DNA of 64,000 bases from Candidatus Heimdallarchaeota archaeon (GTDB lineage: Archaea > Asgardarchaeota > Heimdallarchaeia > JABLTI01). The notes beneath the pieces were generated by a model. It did no database searches and was not told the origin of the DNA. It was given only the letters and a program-made list of their open reading frames with translations. The translations under genes were made by a program, and so were the position numbers. The DNA lies in contig DXJV01000068.1 in the NCBI GenBank assembly GCA_019056785.1, forward strand, positions 53,954 to 117,953, read 5' to 3'. This document shows, in pieces, positions 54,698 to 63,020 of the stretch (positions are counted from its first letter, which is position 1; each line of letters starts with the position of its first letter).

Positions 54698-56320
54698 ATG
54701 AAGAAGAGTAAAATTATTGCTGCAATATTATTCCTTGCAATGTTTTCAAGCATATTTGTTGTGGCAAAAACCTACAAACCAATAATTACAACAAATGCTA
54801 TTACTACTCCTGACATTAGTGACGAACCTTCCGTTGAACCCAAAGCATGGACTCCAAAACCCCTTGGAAATAAAGGGATTTGGATCTACAACAACACAGG
54901 CGGCGCAATCACCACTGACGGTGATCTTTCAGATTGGGCCACTATCCCCAGAGATGTTTTCGGCGGTGTAACTGTCTATCTCGCATATGACGCCTCAAAT
55001 GTGTATGTTGCATGCACTTGGCAGGATTCAACAGAAGATGATGCTCTAAGTCATTGGAACAAAACCGGAATGCTCAATGGCTCTGCTGTCTGGGAACAAT
55101 TAGCAGGCGCAGATGACATGTTAGCTATCGGATTCGACAATGGAACCTACAAAGACACGTGGGTATGGACTCGTTCCATAAGAACCGATGGTGCTCATGC
55201 TTATGAGCCAGGTGATGCTGGAACAAAACCATTCTTAAGAAATGCTGATGTAAATATTACAAAACCAATATATGACAACTCAACAAATCCAATTGTTGAT
55301 GATACCGTGCTTCCAAATGGAACAGTTTATGTTGGCTGGTTTGCACAAGCACCCACAGGAAGCCAGACTGATGTCTCCCTTGCTTATACCTATAACGCAA
55401 CCGGTCACGAGATGTATGTTGTTGAATTCTCCCGTGCCTTAGACACAGGTAATCCAGATGATATCGTCCTTAACTTCACTGACTTAACTGGCCAATCATT
55501 CTTCGTTGGTGCAGCGAATAAACAAGATTGTTTGTCCATGGATGTCGCGACTACTGCCTTCAGTTTAGCAGAAGGAAACGAAGCTGCAAGCCTCACATTT
55601 GATATCATTCCAAATGCTAATAATGTTGATGGCGCATTGTTGATCCATGGTACAGTCTATGATGACTACGCTGGTTGGGAGCTAACTGTTTACTTAGACG
55701 GTTGGTCAACCACTTACTACCCAGGCTATTATGACGAGGCTGATGTTAACCTTGCGACTGGTAATTGGAGCTACTTGTTCTTCTATGATCAATGGGACAT
55801 GCCCTTAGGTGATGATAAAGTTCATGTAGTATTCTATCCGAAATACGAAGCCCCAATTCAATTCTACCAAAATGTGACCATTGTAGATAAAGAAGCTCCA
55901 CAAATCCTCGGTATTGTCGATTTAGCAGAGCGCTATCCAGATGGAGTATCCATAAATGAGACAACTTATGTCACTGTTACAGTTGGTCTACAAGACAACT
56001 ATTGGGAACGAGATGACATTGAAGCTCATCTTTACAGCTATAAAGATGATGATGTCGCTCTTATGACTCCAATGGTTCATTTCGATCCTTTTGGTACGAC
56101 CTTTAGTGCAAACATAACCCTCACATACACTCCTGGTGCGCCAAACGAATACACCTACTTTGTTGATGCTTTTGATCCAGTACTCAATAAGGTACTTTCA
56201 CAGAAGTTCTACTTCAAAGTAGTTGCTGAAGTTGGTGCCACACCTGGATTCGGCTTTATCGCAGCAATCGTGGGTCTCTTAGGAGCATCCGTTATCATCT
56301 ACAAGAAATACAAGAAATAA
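54698..56320 (+). CDS. Cell-surface protein with haem/carbohydrate-binding-like domain and C-terminal sorting tail
   Basis: 540-residue exported protein. The signal peptide covers about residues 1-24. From about residue 70 there is a domain opening with TTDGDLSDWATIPRD and continuing VYLAYDASNVYVACTW. This resembles the DGxLxDW-type CBM9/ethylbenzene-dehydrogenase-related beta-sandwich. Several N-x-S/T sites occur (NNT, NGS, NGT, NIT, NST), and the composition is acidic with few Lys, typical of S-layer-like proteins. The C-terminus TPGFGFIAAIVGLLGAS followed by KKYKK is a PGF-CTERM-like sorting/anchor signal, which in haloarchaea is processed by an archaeosortase. Its promoter, leader hairpin and terminator suggest strong independent expression. 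Confidence 0.82.
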   Translation: MKKSKIIAAILFLAMFSSIFVVAKTYKPIITTNAITTPDISDEPSVEPKAWTPKPLGNKGIWIYNNTGGAITTDGDLSDWATIPRDVFGGVTVYLAYDASNVYVACTWQDSTEDDALSHWNKTGMLNGSAVWEQLAGADDMLAIGFDNGTYKDTWVWTRSIRTDGAHAYEPGDAGTKPFLRNADVNITKPIYDNSTNPIVDDTVLPNGTVYVGWFAQAPTGSQTDVSLAYTYNATGHEMYVVEFSRALDTGNPDDIVLNFTDLTGQSFFVGAANKQDCLSMDVATTAFSLAEGNEAASLTFDIIPNANNVDGALLIHGTVYDDYAGWELTVYLDGWSTTYYPGYYDEADVNLATGNWSYLFFYDQWDMPLGDDKVHVVFYPKYEAPIQFYQNVTIVDKEAPQILGIVDLAERYPDGVSINETTYVTVTVGLQDNYWERDDIEAHLYSYKDDDVALMTPMVHFDPFGTTFSANITLTYTPGAPNEYTYFVDAFDPVLNKVLSQKFYFKVVAEVGATPGFGFIAAIVGLLGASVIIYKKYKK

Positions 56321-56350
56321 AGAAAGAACTAATCTTTCTTTTCTTTTTTT
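56321..56350 (+). terminator. Hairpin plus T-tract after the surface protein gene
   Basis: AGAAAGA (56321-56327) and TCTTTCT (56333-56339) form a perfect 7-bp stem with a five-base loop, followed by TTTCTTTTTTTT. It begins immediately after the stop codon. Good intrinsic-type terminator. Confidence 0.6.
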
Positions 56351-56502
56351 TATCTTTTTTGATTTTTATAGTAAGAGAGGTTAGAAGTTACCAGTAGGTA
56401 TATTTCAAAAACTAGCCGAACTTTTTAAAGAGAAAAACCTTTTTTCGGAAGGATTAATAAGAAGTTAGGTATAGTAGTTTCTCTTAATAAAAGGAGTTTT
56501 AA

Positions 56503-57675
56503 TTGAAAATGTCCAAACAAACAAAAGGTGCGAAAAGTAGCACCGGCTCGAAAAAAGCCACAACGCAAAAAAAGAGTTCGTCGACGAAAAAGTCCTCTTC
56601 CACCAAACAGACAGCAAAAAGTAAGGTAAGTACTAAGAAAACTTCGTCAACGAAAAAACAAGCTACTCAAACGAAAAAAGGTTTAGCTACAGTAAAAACC
56701 ACTGTGAAGAAAAAACCTCAAACAACAAAAAAAGTGGTTAAAAAACGGGCAACAACCAGGAAAGCAGAAAAAGAGGGTCCCTTAGACTTTTATTTAAAAG
56801 CAGGACAAATTTCTATTAAAGTTAAGGAATTATTACGCTCCAAAGTTAAAATAGGTGCTTCGGTTTTAGAGATCTGTGAAATTGGCGAGGCGAAAATTAA
56901 AGAACTGGGTGCTAAATGGGCTTTTCCTTTAAACGTCTCCATAAACAATGTTGCTGCTCACTATTCCTCTCCTCCTAATGATGATTTAGTGATTAAAAAA
57001 GGCGATGTAGTGAAAGTTGATTGTGGCGTTGAGGTTAATGGTTATGTTGCTGACACAGCTTTTACTATTTCGTTCAATAAGGACCTTGCAGACTTGGTAA
57101 AAGCCTCTCACGAAGCTACGAAAGCGGCTGTGGATCTTATCCGTCCGGGGATTACCACAGATAGACTTGGGCAAGAGATTGAGGATATTATTCGCTCCTA
57201 CGATTTCAGACCAATACGGGAGTTGAGTGGCCATCAATTGGACCAAAACACTCTTCACGGGCCAATAACAATTCCCAATGTTAAGGGAACAAAAGGAATC
57301 AAGCTCGTAGAAGGTCAGGCATTTGCTATAGAGACATTTGCTACAACGGGGACAGGGAAACTCGTTAAAGGAGAAAACAAGTGTTTTATTTTTCAATTAA
57401 ATCCTGTGCAAATTCCTATTCGGCTTGACCCTGCCAGGAAAGCACGGAAGGTTATTCTTGCAAACTACTCCCATTTTCCATTTACTACACGCTGGATTGC
57501 TAAAGAATTAACGGTTTCCGCCGCAAAAATTGGTCTTACCTACCTGGCAAATAAAGGGCAAATCCATCGCTATCCGGTATTAAGTGACATCCGCGGGTCA
57601 TTTGTTTCGCAATCTGAGCATACTGTTTATTTGACCGAAAAGAGCAGGGTAATCACTACACTGGAAAATCAATGA
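56503..57675 (+). CDS. map: Type II methionine aminopeptidase with polybasic N-terminal tail
   Basis: Removes initiator Met from nascent proteins. 390 residues. Residues 1-90 are a low-complexity Lys/Ser/Thr tail (repeats such as KKSSSTKK, TKKTSSTKK). The catalytic domain follows with metal ligands Asp173 (VDCGV), Asp184 (ADTAF), His244 (SGHQ), Glu277 (AIETFA) and Glu372 (SEHTV), and His153 in the active site. Most archaeal MetAP2 are about 295 residues and lack such a tail; eukaryotic MetAP2 has one that promotes ribosome association. A ribosome site AAGGAG at 56491 supports the TTG start at 56503 (MKMSKQ). Confidence 0.93.
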   Translation: MKMSKQTKGAKSSTGSKKATTQKKSSSTKKSSSTKQTAKSKVSTKKTSSTKKQATQTKKGLATVKTTVKKKPQTTKKVVKKRATTRKAEKEGPLDFYLKAGQISIKVKELLRSKVKIGASVLEICEIGEAKIKELGAKWAFPLNVSINNVAAHYSSPPNDDLVIKKGDVVKVDCGVEVNGYVADTAFTISFNKDLADLVKASHEATKAAVDLIRPGITTDRLGQEIEDIIRSYDFRPIRELSGHQLDQNTLHGPITIPNVKGTKGIKLVEGQAFAIETFATTGTGKLVKGENKCFIFQLNPVQIPIRLDPARKARKVILANYSHFPFTTRWIAKELTVSAAKIGLTYLANKGQIHRYPVLSDIRGSFVSQSEHTVYLTEKSRVITTLENQ

Positions 57676-57767
57676 GCATGTGTTCTACATACTTTTCCCC
57701 TTTTTATCTCCACAAATGTTGTTTAGTTCTAACAAAGCTTTCTTAAATTCGGAACGTAAATTAATCT

Positions 57768-59036
57768 ATGTCTAAAGGTGATTATTCTTTGATGCCCACT
57801 CTAGCCTTCAAAAAATATTCTTTGCCCAATTTCGATGAATTTCGTACAAATCTTCAAGAATTCTTAACAAAACTAGATAGACAAATAAAGCTCCTCAAAG
57901 AAGAAGATGCCGCCGGTGACAATTATGGAAAGATAATCCTTTATCTCTATCAAGGTTTGTTTTCGGTTGTGGATGCAGAGCGAAAATATCGCGCTGGCGA
58001 TTATGTGGGCGCTGAAGCTGACTATGTTGAAGGGACCAAACTGATTGGAAGATTTCAAAGAATGAACACAAACTTCCCACTCGAATTTCAACAAGAAGCA
58101 GAACGTTTGGATCTGTTTGCTAATGGCCGAAAATCAGAATGTCAGGCGCTTAAAAAAGGGAGGAGTGTTGATGAGCAAATTGCTTTTTTGCTCGAGGCAT
58201 TAAATTCTTACACATTAGAAACTGCAATTGTGGAGAAACGAAAAATTCCACTGGGTGTTTATAATGCAAAAGCACGCGTAAATTTTGTTCAAGGACTGAT
58301 CAAACGATTGGAAGGGCAAAAAGCCTTTGGCAGTAAAGATTTTTACCTAGCCAAGAAAAGGCATCTAGAAGCATATCGCCATTTCGTTTTGGCAACCTAT
58401 TTCAATCCCACTTATTCCCCTTGGATAGCCGAACAGAATAAAACAATTAAAAAAGTGATGAATGTCATTATTCGAGAAAAAGCCGCCAAAATTTGGGGAG
58501 AAGCATTCGCATTGTCTAGTGAAGGACAGTTTCTTATGTGTAGTGAGAAATGTTCTCTCGCTTCGAAATTTTATCGTAAAGCAAGTAAAATTGCTACTGA
58601 GAAAAAAGATTCGATGTTAATGAATGCCTATTCGCTTATGCTCCGAGCAAGCATGTATGAAGCAAAAGCAAATGACTTTCTTAAGAATAAAAATGATGCT
58701 AAAGGCGCCATCCCCCAATTTAAGTTTGCTATGAAGGCGATGACCGAAGCTGTAGTGGCTTTACCTCAAATGGAGGATAAGGAAAGCTTGCGCATACGCT
58801 GGGAAGCACAATTACAATATTACAAAGGTTATTTCTATCAGACTCAAGGCATTCATAATCTCGATAACGAAAAGTATAAAGAAGCACTGGAATTTTTCAA
58901 GCAAGCATCGGCAGAATTCAAGAAAGGCATGAAAAATGCCGAAGTAGTAAAGGATAATAACCTCATCCAGCTTTTAAACAAGTCACTGGCCGAAGCCAAA
59001 GGTTATATGGGTATGTGTAAAACTGTCTTGGATTAG
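57768..59036 (+). CDS. Helical-repeat (TPR-like) cytoplasmic protein, unknown
   Basis: 422-residue all-helical soluble protein. Repeats of about 35-45 residues with alanine/tyrosine spacing typical of TPR-like hairpins can be seen: AERKYRAGDYVGAEADYVEGTK, FYLAKKRHLEAYRHF, KCSLASKFYRKASKIA, and KYKEALEFFKQASAEFKKGM near the C-terminus. No enzyme motif is present. It sits directly after MetAP2 on the same strand with a 92-bp gap. A scaffold or chaperone-like role is possible but unproven; I do not recognise a named family. Confidence 0.7.
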   Translation: MSKGDYSLMPTLAFKKYSLPNFDEFRTNLQEFLTKLDRQIKLLKEEDAAGDNYGKIILYLYQGLFSVVDAERKYRAGDYVGAEADYVEGTKLIGRFQRMNTNFPLEFQQEAERLDLFANGRKSECQALKKGRSVDEQIAFLLEALNSYTLETAIVEKRKIPLGVYNAKARVNFVQGLIKRLEGQKAFGSKDFYLAKKRHLEAYRHFVLATYFNPTYSPWIAEQNKTIKKVMNVIIREKAAKIWGEAFALSSEGQFLMCSEKCSLASKFYRKASKIATEKKDSMLMNAYSLMLRASMYEAKANDFLKNKNDAKGAIPQFKFAMKAMTEAVVALPQMEDKESLRIRWEAQLQYYKGYFYQTQGIHNLDNEKYKEALEFFKQASAEFKKGMKNAEVVKDNNLIQLLNKSLAEAKGYMGMCKTVLD

Positions 59037-59099
59037 AAGAAAAGCAATTGTAAAGTCTTAGAAAGGAGCGCAAAAAAGTTAAAAGGAACTGATGAAAAA

Positions 59100-59399
59100 A
59101 TGGTTGAACACCCCGAATGTCCTGAATGTGAACGAAAAATGAATTTTGTTGTGGCAAAATTAACTGATGAAGAGAATCCTGGCTCGGAAGACATAAAGTC
59201 TGGTTGGTATTGCCCTGACTGTGGGATTTTCAAGCCAACAGAAATGACCGGAGAGATCGACCTCCAGTCACTGGATTTAGATATAAAAGAAGCAATTAGA
59301 GTCACATCATCTGCAAATATCTTCATCCCGGATGAATGGGTCATAGAAGATAAAACAGATGAAGTTAAAAAAATATTAGAAGAAATGGAGGAAAAGTAA
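59100..59399 (+). CDS. Small zinc-ribbon protein, unknown
   Basis: 99-residue acidic protein with an N-terminal zinc ribbon: CPEC near residues 7-10 and CPDC near residues 38-41. The rest is acidic and ends in a charged helix (KKILEEMEEK). Its size and layout suggest an adaptor or a transcription/translation accessory protein. It starts at ATG 59100, 63 bp after the helical-repeat gene. Confidence 0.68.
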   Translation: MVEHPECPECERKMNFVVAKLTDEENPGSEDIKSGWYCPDCGIFKPTEMTGEIDLQSLDLDIKEAIRVTSSANIFIPDEWVIEDKTDEVKKILEEMEEK

Positions 59400-59421
59400 A
59401 AGGAAGGGCTTTTTCTTCTCT

Positions 59422-59712
59422 TTATCCTCTAAGGGAATCGTTGAGTAAAAGTTTAGCAACATCGGGGGAGACATCTAAACGTTCGATTAGGGTCTCAACA
59501 TCTAACTTCGAGCCATTTGGTATCAAGAATTCCTTAATGTAAGAGAGCTGTCCCTGGTATAAGGGTGATTTTCGGATTTGTTCATATTTTTGAGCGACAG
59601 TAGAAGTACTATCGGTTGTTCTAGTCGATTTTTCCATCGAAAAAGGAATATTGGTTTGTGATTGCGTGTCTTTCTCCATGGACTCGTTTTCAAGTAGGCG
59701 TTTTGCTTCCAT
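59422..59712 (-). CDS. Small hypothetical protein
   Basis: 96-residue protein. The first 45 residues are polar and low-complexity (Ser, Thr, Gln, Glu). The second half is helical with a UBA/CUE-like look (LDVETLIERLDVSPDVAKLLL), a weak resemblance only. It is convergent with the zinc-ribbon gene, with 22 bp between stops. Confidence 0.45.
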   Translation of the reverse strand: MEAKRLLENESMEKDTQSQTNIPFSMEKSTRTTDSTSTVAQKYEQIRKSPLYQGQLSYIKEFLIPNGSKLDVETLIERLDVSPDVAKLLLNDSLRG

Positions 59713-59867
59713 CTGTTTTTCGTCATCTCCAGAGAAAAGGTTTTTTTTCCAGTAACAAAAAAAGCTGCTTTTGCTTTAAAAAGGAAGGTAATATCTTAGT
59801 TTTTGTCATTTGGTAACATTTTAATCTTTGATGTTTCCATTCTTCTCTATAAGTTACAAAAGGTTAG

Positions 59868-60428
59868 ATGAAAATGAGTACGAGTAGAAGAGCAATCAAC
59901 ACAAGTAACATTTGGACATTTACAATCGGCATTGGCCTTATCCTGTGGGGGGTAATTTGGCTGGTAGTCAAATTCCGCTTCGGAAAGGATATTACAGGAA
60001 CACCATGGTTAATACTCATTGGCGGGATAATGCTTATTGCAGCTATTACTAACGTTATGAGTTATCGTTATAATAGAGATAAAGTCTTAGGAGCATTGAA
60101 GTCCTATCCAAGAGTTAGTCTTGCACAATTGGCATCAGAGCTAAAGATGCAAGAAAAAGACGTTAAAAGTATCATTGTAGATTTGCGAACTGAAGGGCAG
60201 TTAAAAGCCTCTTTCGATCCTAAAAGTGGTGATGTCATTGTTCTCGAAGTGCGAGGACAGGCGCCAACAGCAGTTGCAGCTGGCGTTCCCGTAGAGGGGA
60301 TAAATCCGCAAAAAGTCGATGCTAAAAGTCAAGAAGTAATCCCTGAACAGATATATTGTCCCTATTGTGGTTCTTTTGTGAGAAAGGGTGATATGTTCTG
60401 CAATAACTGCGGGTCCTCCCTCAAATAG
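59868..60428 (+). CDS. Membrane protein with winged-helix-like domain and C-terminal zinc ribbon
   Basis: 186-residue protein with two membrane helices (about residues 15-36 and 46-64). A winged-helix-like domain follows (about 68-125: VSLAQLASELKMQEKDVKSIIVDLRTEGQL) and then a short Ala/Val linker. The terminal zinc ribbon reads CPYCGSF...FCNNCGSSLK. Both domains face the cytoplasm if the two helices form a hairpin. The arrangement is seen in uncharacterised archaeal proteins; it may tether a DNA-, RNA- or protein-binding unit at the membrane. It starts at ATG 59868 (or 59874). Confidence 0.75.
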   Translation: MKMSTSRRAINTSNIWTFTIGIGLILWGVIWLVVKFRFGKDITGTPWLILIGGIMLIAAITNVMSYRYNRDKVLGALKSYPRVSLAQLASELKMQEKDVKSIIVDLRTEGQLKASFDPKSGDVIVLEVRGQAPTAVAAGVPVEGINPQKVDAKSQEVIPEQIYCPYCGSFVRKGDMFCNNCGSSLK

Positions 60429-60460
60429 CAGCAAAAGATAAGCTGCTCCCTCTTTTTTTT
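60427..60460 (+). terminator. Hairpin plus T8 after the zinc-ribbon membrane protein
   Basis: AGCAGC (60427-60432) pairs with GCTGCT (60442-60447), loop of nine, followed by CCCTCTTTTTTTT. It overlaps the stop codon of the upstream gene. Confidence 0.6.
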
Positions 60461-60489
60461 CTCATAGTAAAGTAAAAGATATTAGATTG

Positions 60490-60835
60490 AACAGTGCAGT
60501 AGTTACAAGATGATGGATTACGCCTTTCCAGAGGGTTGGCGGTAGCTGGATTTTTTCTTGCAATGACCGCTGATGCAAGGGAAGGCACACACCAGCATCG
60601 CCGGAAAGCAGCCATTGACTATTGACGGCTTTAAACGGCTCATTTCTAAGCTTAAGCTACCGCTCAGCGATGAAGAAAAAGTCAACCCGAGCCGCCTACA
60701 CAAGAAATGCTGCTTTTCTCGAGAAACCGGTCTCTTTCCCTGCCTCGAGAGAACACAGTTGAGCTCGAACCATTCTTAACGATGAGACTGGCGTGTTAGT
60801 GCGTCAGGGTACAACCGGTTTCTCACTTTTTGCTC
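60490..60835 (+). ncRNA. Candidate structured non-coding RNA (unassigned)
   Basis: This 490-bp gene-free interval contains an island clearly richer in G+C than its surroundings, bounded by T-rich stretches (terminator at 60451-60460 before it, TTTTTGCTCTTTT after it). Long-range complementarity is visible. GCGGTAGCT (60539-60547) pairs with AGCTACCGC (60655-60663). GAGAAACCGGT (60721-60731) pairs with ACCGGTTTCTC (about 60813-60823). CTTGCA (60557-60562) pairs with TGCAAG (60574-60579). CGGCTC (60636-60641) pairs with GAGCCG (60689-60694). Length (about 300-350) would fit RNase P RNA or SRP RNA. A motif ACCAGCATCGCCGGAAAGC recalls the SRP helix 8 GGAA tip but does not fold cleanly, so the class is open. 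The short frames inside it look non-coding. Confidence 0.5.
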
Positions 60836-60921
60836 TTTTGCTGTATTATTGGAAAGCATTTTAAAGTCTCAGCTTATCTTATCTCTTAAAATAATATGAA
60901 TTATTGCTGTTGTTGGTTTGA

Positions 60922-61659
60922 ATGGGCAAATGGCGTGAGTTTAAGTTAAAAACAAGAGCTTTATACAAAAAAATAATGTTGCCAGTGGGTTCCTTTATCG
61001 GGAAGCTTGGTTTAATGCCAAACGTCATTACAATAATTTCAGGTGTTTTTGCCATTGCTACAGCAGTTATGTATGCTTTACAAGGGCATCTTGTCTCGTT
61101 TAATTATTGGTGGGTCCTCGGGTTTACTTTGATGGTAATAACAGGCTTTATTGACGTTATCGATGGTTCGGTTGCTCGTGCAACAAATAAGACCACAAAG
61201 TTCGGAAAAGTGCTCGACCCGGTAATGGATCGTTTTACCGAGTTTTGTTTTCTCCTTGGAATAGCTATTGGGAAATACACCTATGAACCCTTAAGCTCCA
61301 CTTTCACAAATATCCTCCCGGTAGGGGCGATTTGTATGTTTAGTTTTGCCGGTATTGTTTTTGCCAGTTATGCCAGAGCCCGTGGCGAAAGTGTTGCACC
61401 TATCACCGTTGAAAGTGTTGGCATCATGGAACGCCGTGAAAAACTCATCCTGCTCTATCTTGGCAATATCCTCTATATATGGTGGGAAGTGGCACTCATA
61501 TTTGCCATTGCTGTCGTAGGTTTATTATCCTTTATTACTACCATTCAACGAATGTTCTACATTCGAAAAGCATTGAAAAGTGTGGAGGAGAACAACCAGA
61601 CAACTACCACAAAAGAAGAGGGAAAAGAAACAATTAAGAAGCAAGACAAAGGAAAATAA
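60922..61659 (+). CDS. CDP-alcohol phosphatidyltransferase (archaetidylinositol-phosphate-synthase-like)
   Basis: 245-residue membrane enzyme with about six helices. The family motif DxxDGxxAR(x)8GxxxDxxxD is complete as DVIDGSVARATNKTTKFG then KVLDPVMDR. It transfers a phospho-alcohol headgroup (inositol phosphate, serine or glycerol phosphate) onto CDP-archaeol in polar lipid synthesis. The N-terminal LMPNVITIISG and the later ARGESVAPITVESVGIMERREK resemble archaeal AIP synthases. The C-terminal 30 residues are charged. The start is ATG 60922, just after the probable ncRNA. Confidence 0.88.
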   Translation: MGKWREFKLKTRALYKKIMLPVGSFIGKLGLMPNVITIISGVFAIATAVMYALQGHLVSFNYWWVLGFTLMVITGFIDVIDGSVARATNKTTKFGKVLDPVMDRFTEFCFLLGIAIGKYTYEPLSSTFTNILPVGAICMFSFAGIVFASYARARGESVAPITVESVGIMERREKLILLYLGNILYIWWEVALIFAIAVVGLLSFITTIQRMFYIRKALKSVEENNQTTTTKEEGKETIKKQDKGK

Positions 61660-61685
61660 GACAAACAAAAAAGGTGTGAAAACTA

Positions 61686-62327
61686 TTGTCATTCAGAATT
61701 GAGCGGTCGCATGTAATCTTTAAACATCTTATTCACGTTGGCCCAGAAATTGATGCGGAAGCTGTCGCAGACATCGCTTCAAGACGGGATTATACAAAAC
61801 AAACAAGACAGATCCCAACACCAAAGGGGCCATTAAAGGAATATCTTTTCCGTTCTAAAACAAATCCTCAATCACTCATAGTCTTTTCCAGAAAAGGTTT
61901 TGTTATTGATGCACAGCCAAGTGAAGCAGTTCTTCCCTTGTTTCGCGATGCGTATGACTTTTACGAAAAGGTTATGGGAGATACTGCTTTAACCGCAACA
62001 ATTCTTATGGATGTTGCCGCCAATTTCGAAGTTTTTTCACCACACCCTGTAAGAGAATTTCTAACAACACCATATACGGCAGACCTTTCAAAATTACGCC
62101 TCGCCGGCAGAGAACTCCATTCCAATGGTATCATTCTAGCTTCAGGCTCGGGAAAATTCCCGGAAGAATTCATTCAAATCATTATTCAACCTTTGCCAAA
62201 GGACCCAGAACGGCGATTAGCAATAAGTATGATCTACCGCTCCACAGAATTAGATGATGCGCTTAAATTTATCGAAAAAATCGAGTCGAATTTAACGAAA
62301 ACACTCGAGGGAATTGCGAAGATTTAA
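61686..62327 (+). CDS. Conserved-looking protein, unknown
   Basis: 213-residue soluble protein with mixed alpha/beta pattern. Notable stretches are SRKGFVIDAQPSEAVLPLF and ANFEVFSPHPVREFL. No metal or nucleotide motif is evident. It starts at TTG 61686, 26 bp after the phosphatidyltransferase, so both may be co-transcribed. I do not recognise a family. Confidence 0.6.
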   Translation: MSFRIERSHVIFKHLIHVGPEIDAEAVADIASRRDYTKQTRQIPTPKGPLKEYLFRSKTNPQSLIVFSRKGFVIDAQPSEAVLPLFRDAYDFYEKVMGDTALTATILMDVAANFEVFSPHPVREFLTTPYTADLSKLRLAGRELHSNGIILASGSGKFPEEFIQIIIQPLPKDPERRLAISMIYRSTELDDALKFIEKIESNLTKTLEGIAKI

Positions 62328-62362
62328 GTGTAAAAAAAAGTGCTTTTATTTTGTGAGAATCA

Positions 62363-62902
62363 ATGTCCCGACATTCATGGGAGAGAGCTCAGCATGCTGT
62401 TGCAAGCTTCTTTAAACAACACTATTTTGCAACACAAGAGGAAGTGCGGTTGCCAAGTGGCAAACGCATTGATATTATTGCTCGAAAAAAATTCCAGGAG
62501 TACTTTCTTCATATCCTTGTTGAGGTTAAAGATTGGGAAAAAGTCACACGGAAACAAGAAAGTCAATTTTGCAACCAAATTATTGATTATCTTATTGAAT
62601 ATTCACTAACCACTGTTCTTAAGTCGTACAAAGGAAACAAATGGCATCGTTCAGAGAACAGAATTCATGATAGATTCCTTGGCATTCTTTGTTTAACAAA
62701 AAATGCTCATTTTAGTTTTAGAAAGGTTTCAGACCACTTCATCTGAAAAAACAAAGAAATTCAAGGTATTCCTATCCGGGAGCAAATAGCTCAGCAATTA
62801 ACAATCTATGTCGCACATTTTGATTTTCTTACAAGCGTTTTCCATGAGCTGCAAATTCCATTCTATAAGGAACCCCCTCTTTCGGATTGGTTTGTGAAAT
62901 AA
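62363..62902 (+). pseudogene. PD-(D/E)XK nuclease-like gene with in-frame TGA
   Basis: An intact-looking frame of 179 sense codons interrupted by one TGA (62744-62746). The first part (127 residues) has the nuclease core: RLPSGKRIDIIARK with the Asp, and HILVEVKDW with Glu-x-Lys. This is a Mrr/RecB-like restriction-endonuclease fold, with RAQHAVASFF as the leading helix. After the TGA the same frame continues with coding-like sequence (EQIAQQLTIYVAHFDFL, FYKEPPLSDWFVK) to a TAA at 62900. Either the C-terminal 50 residues were recently cut off or the stop is read through; the catalytic core itself is present and could still be made. Confidence 0.62.
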
Positions 62903-63020
62903 GCCTGCCTTCTAAGCGGCTTGAGCGAATTTTGGGATAAGATATAATAATACAAGCATTTAAAATAGGGAAAGTTGTTTTTTCATTTCCGAGCCACGGT
63001 AAAGAAGGTCTAAGTGAGTC

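Noticed and set aside
60585..60625. SRP RNA helix 8 match (ACCAG...GGAA...AGCAGCC)
   Set aside because: The spacing on both sides of GGAA is too short to form the conserved tip stem; not enough to name the RNA as SRP.
60573..60779. 68-codon open frame within the GC-richer island
   Set aside because: No family resemblance, and it runs through the complementary arms of the candidate RNA.
62340..62609. 89-codon frame overlapping the nuclease gene
   Set aside because: Out of frame with the nuclease motifs; cysteine/lysine-rich shadow sequence.
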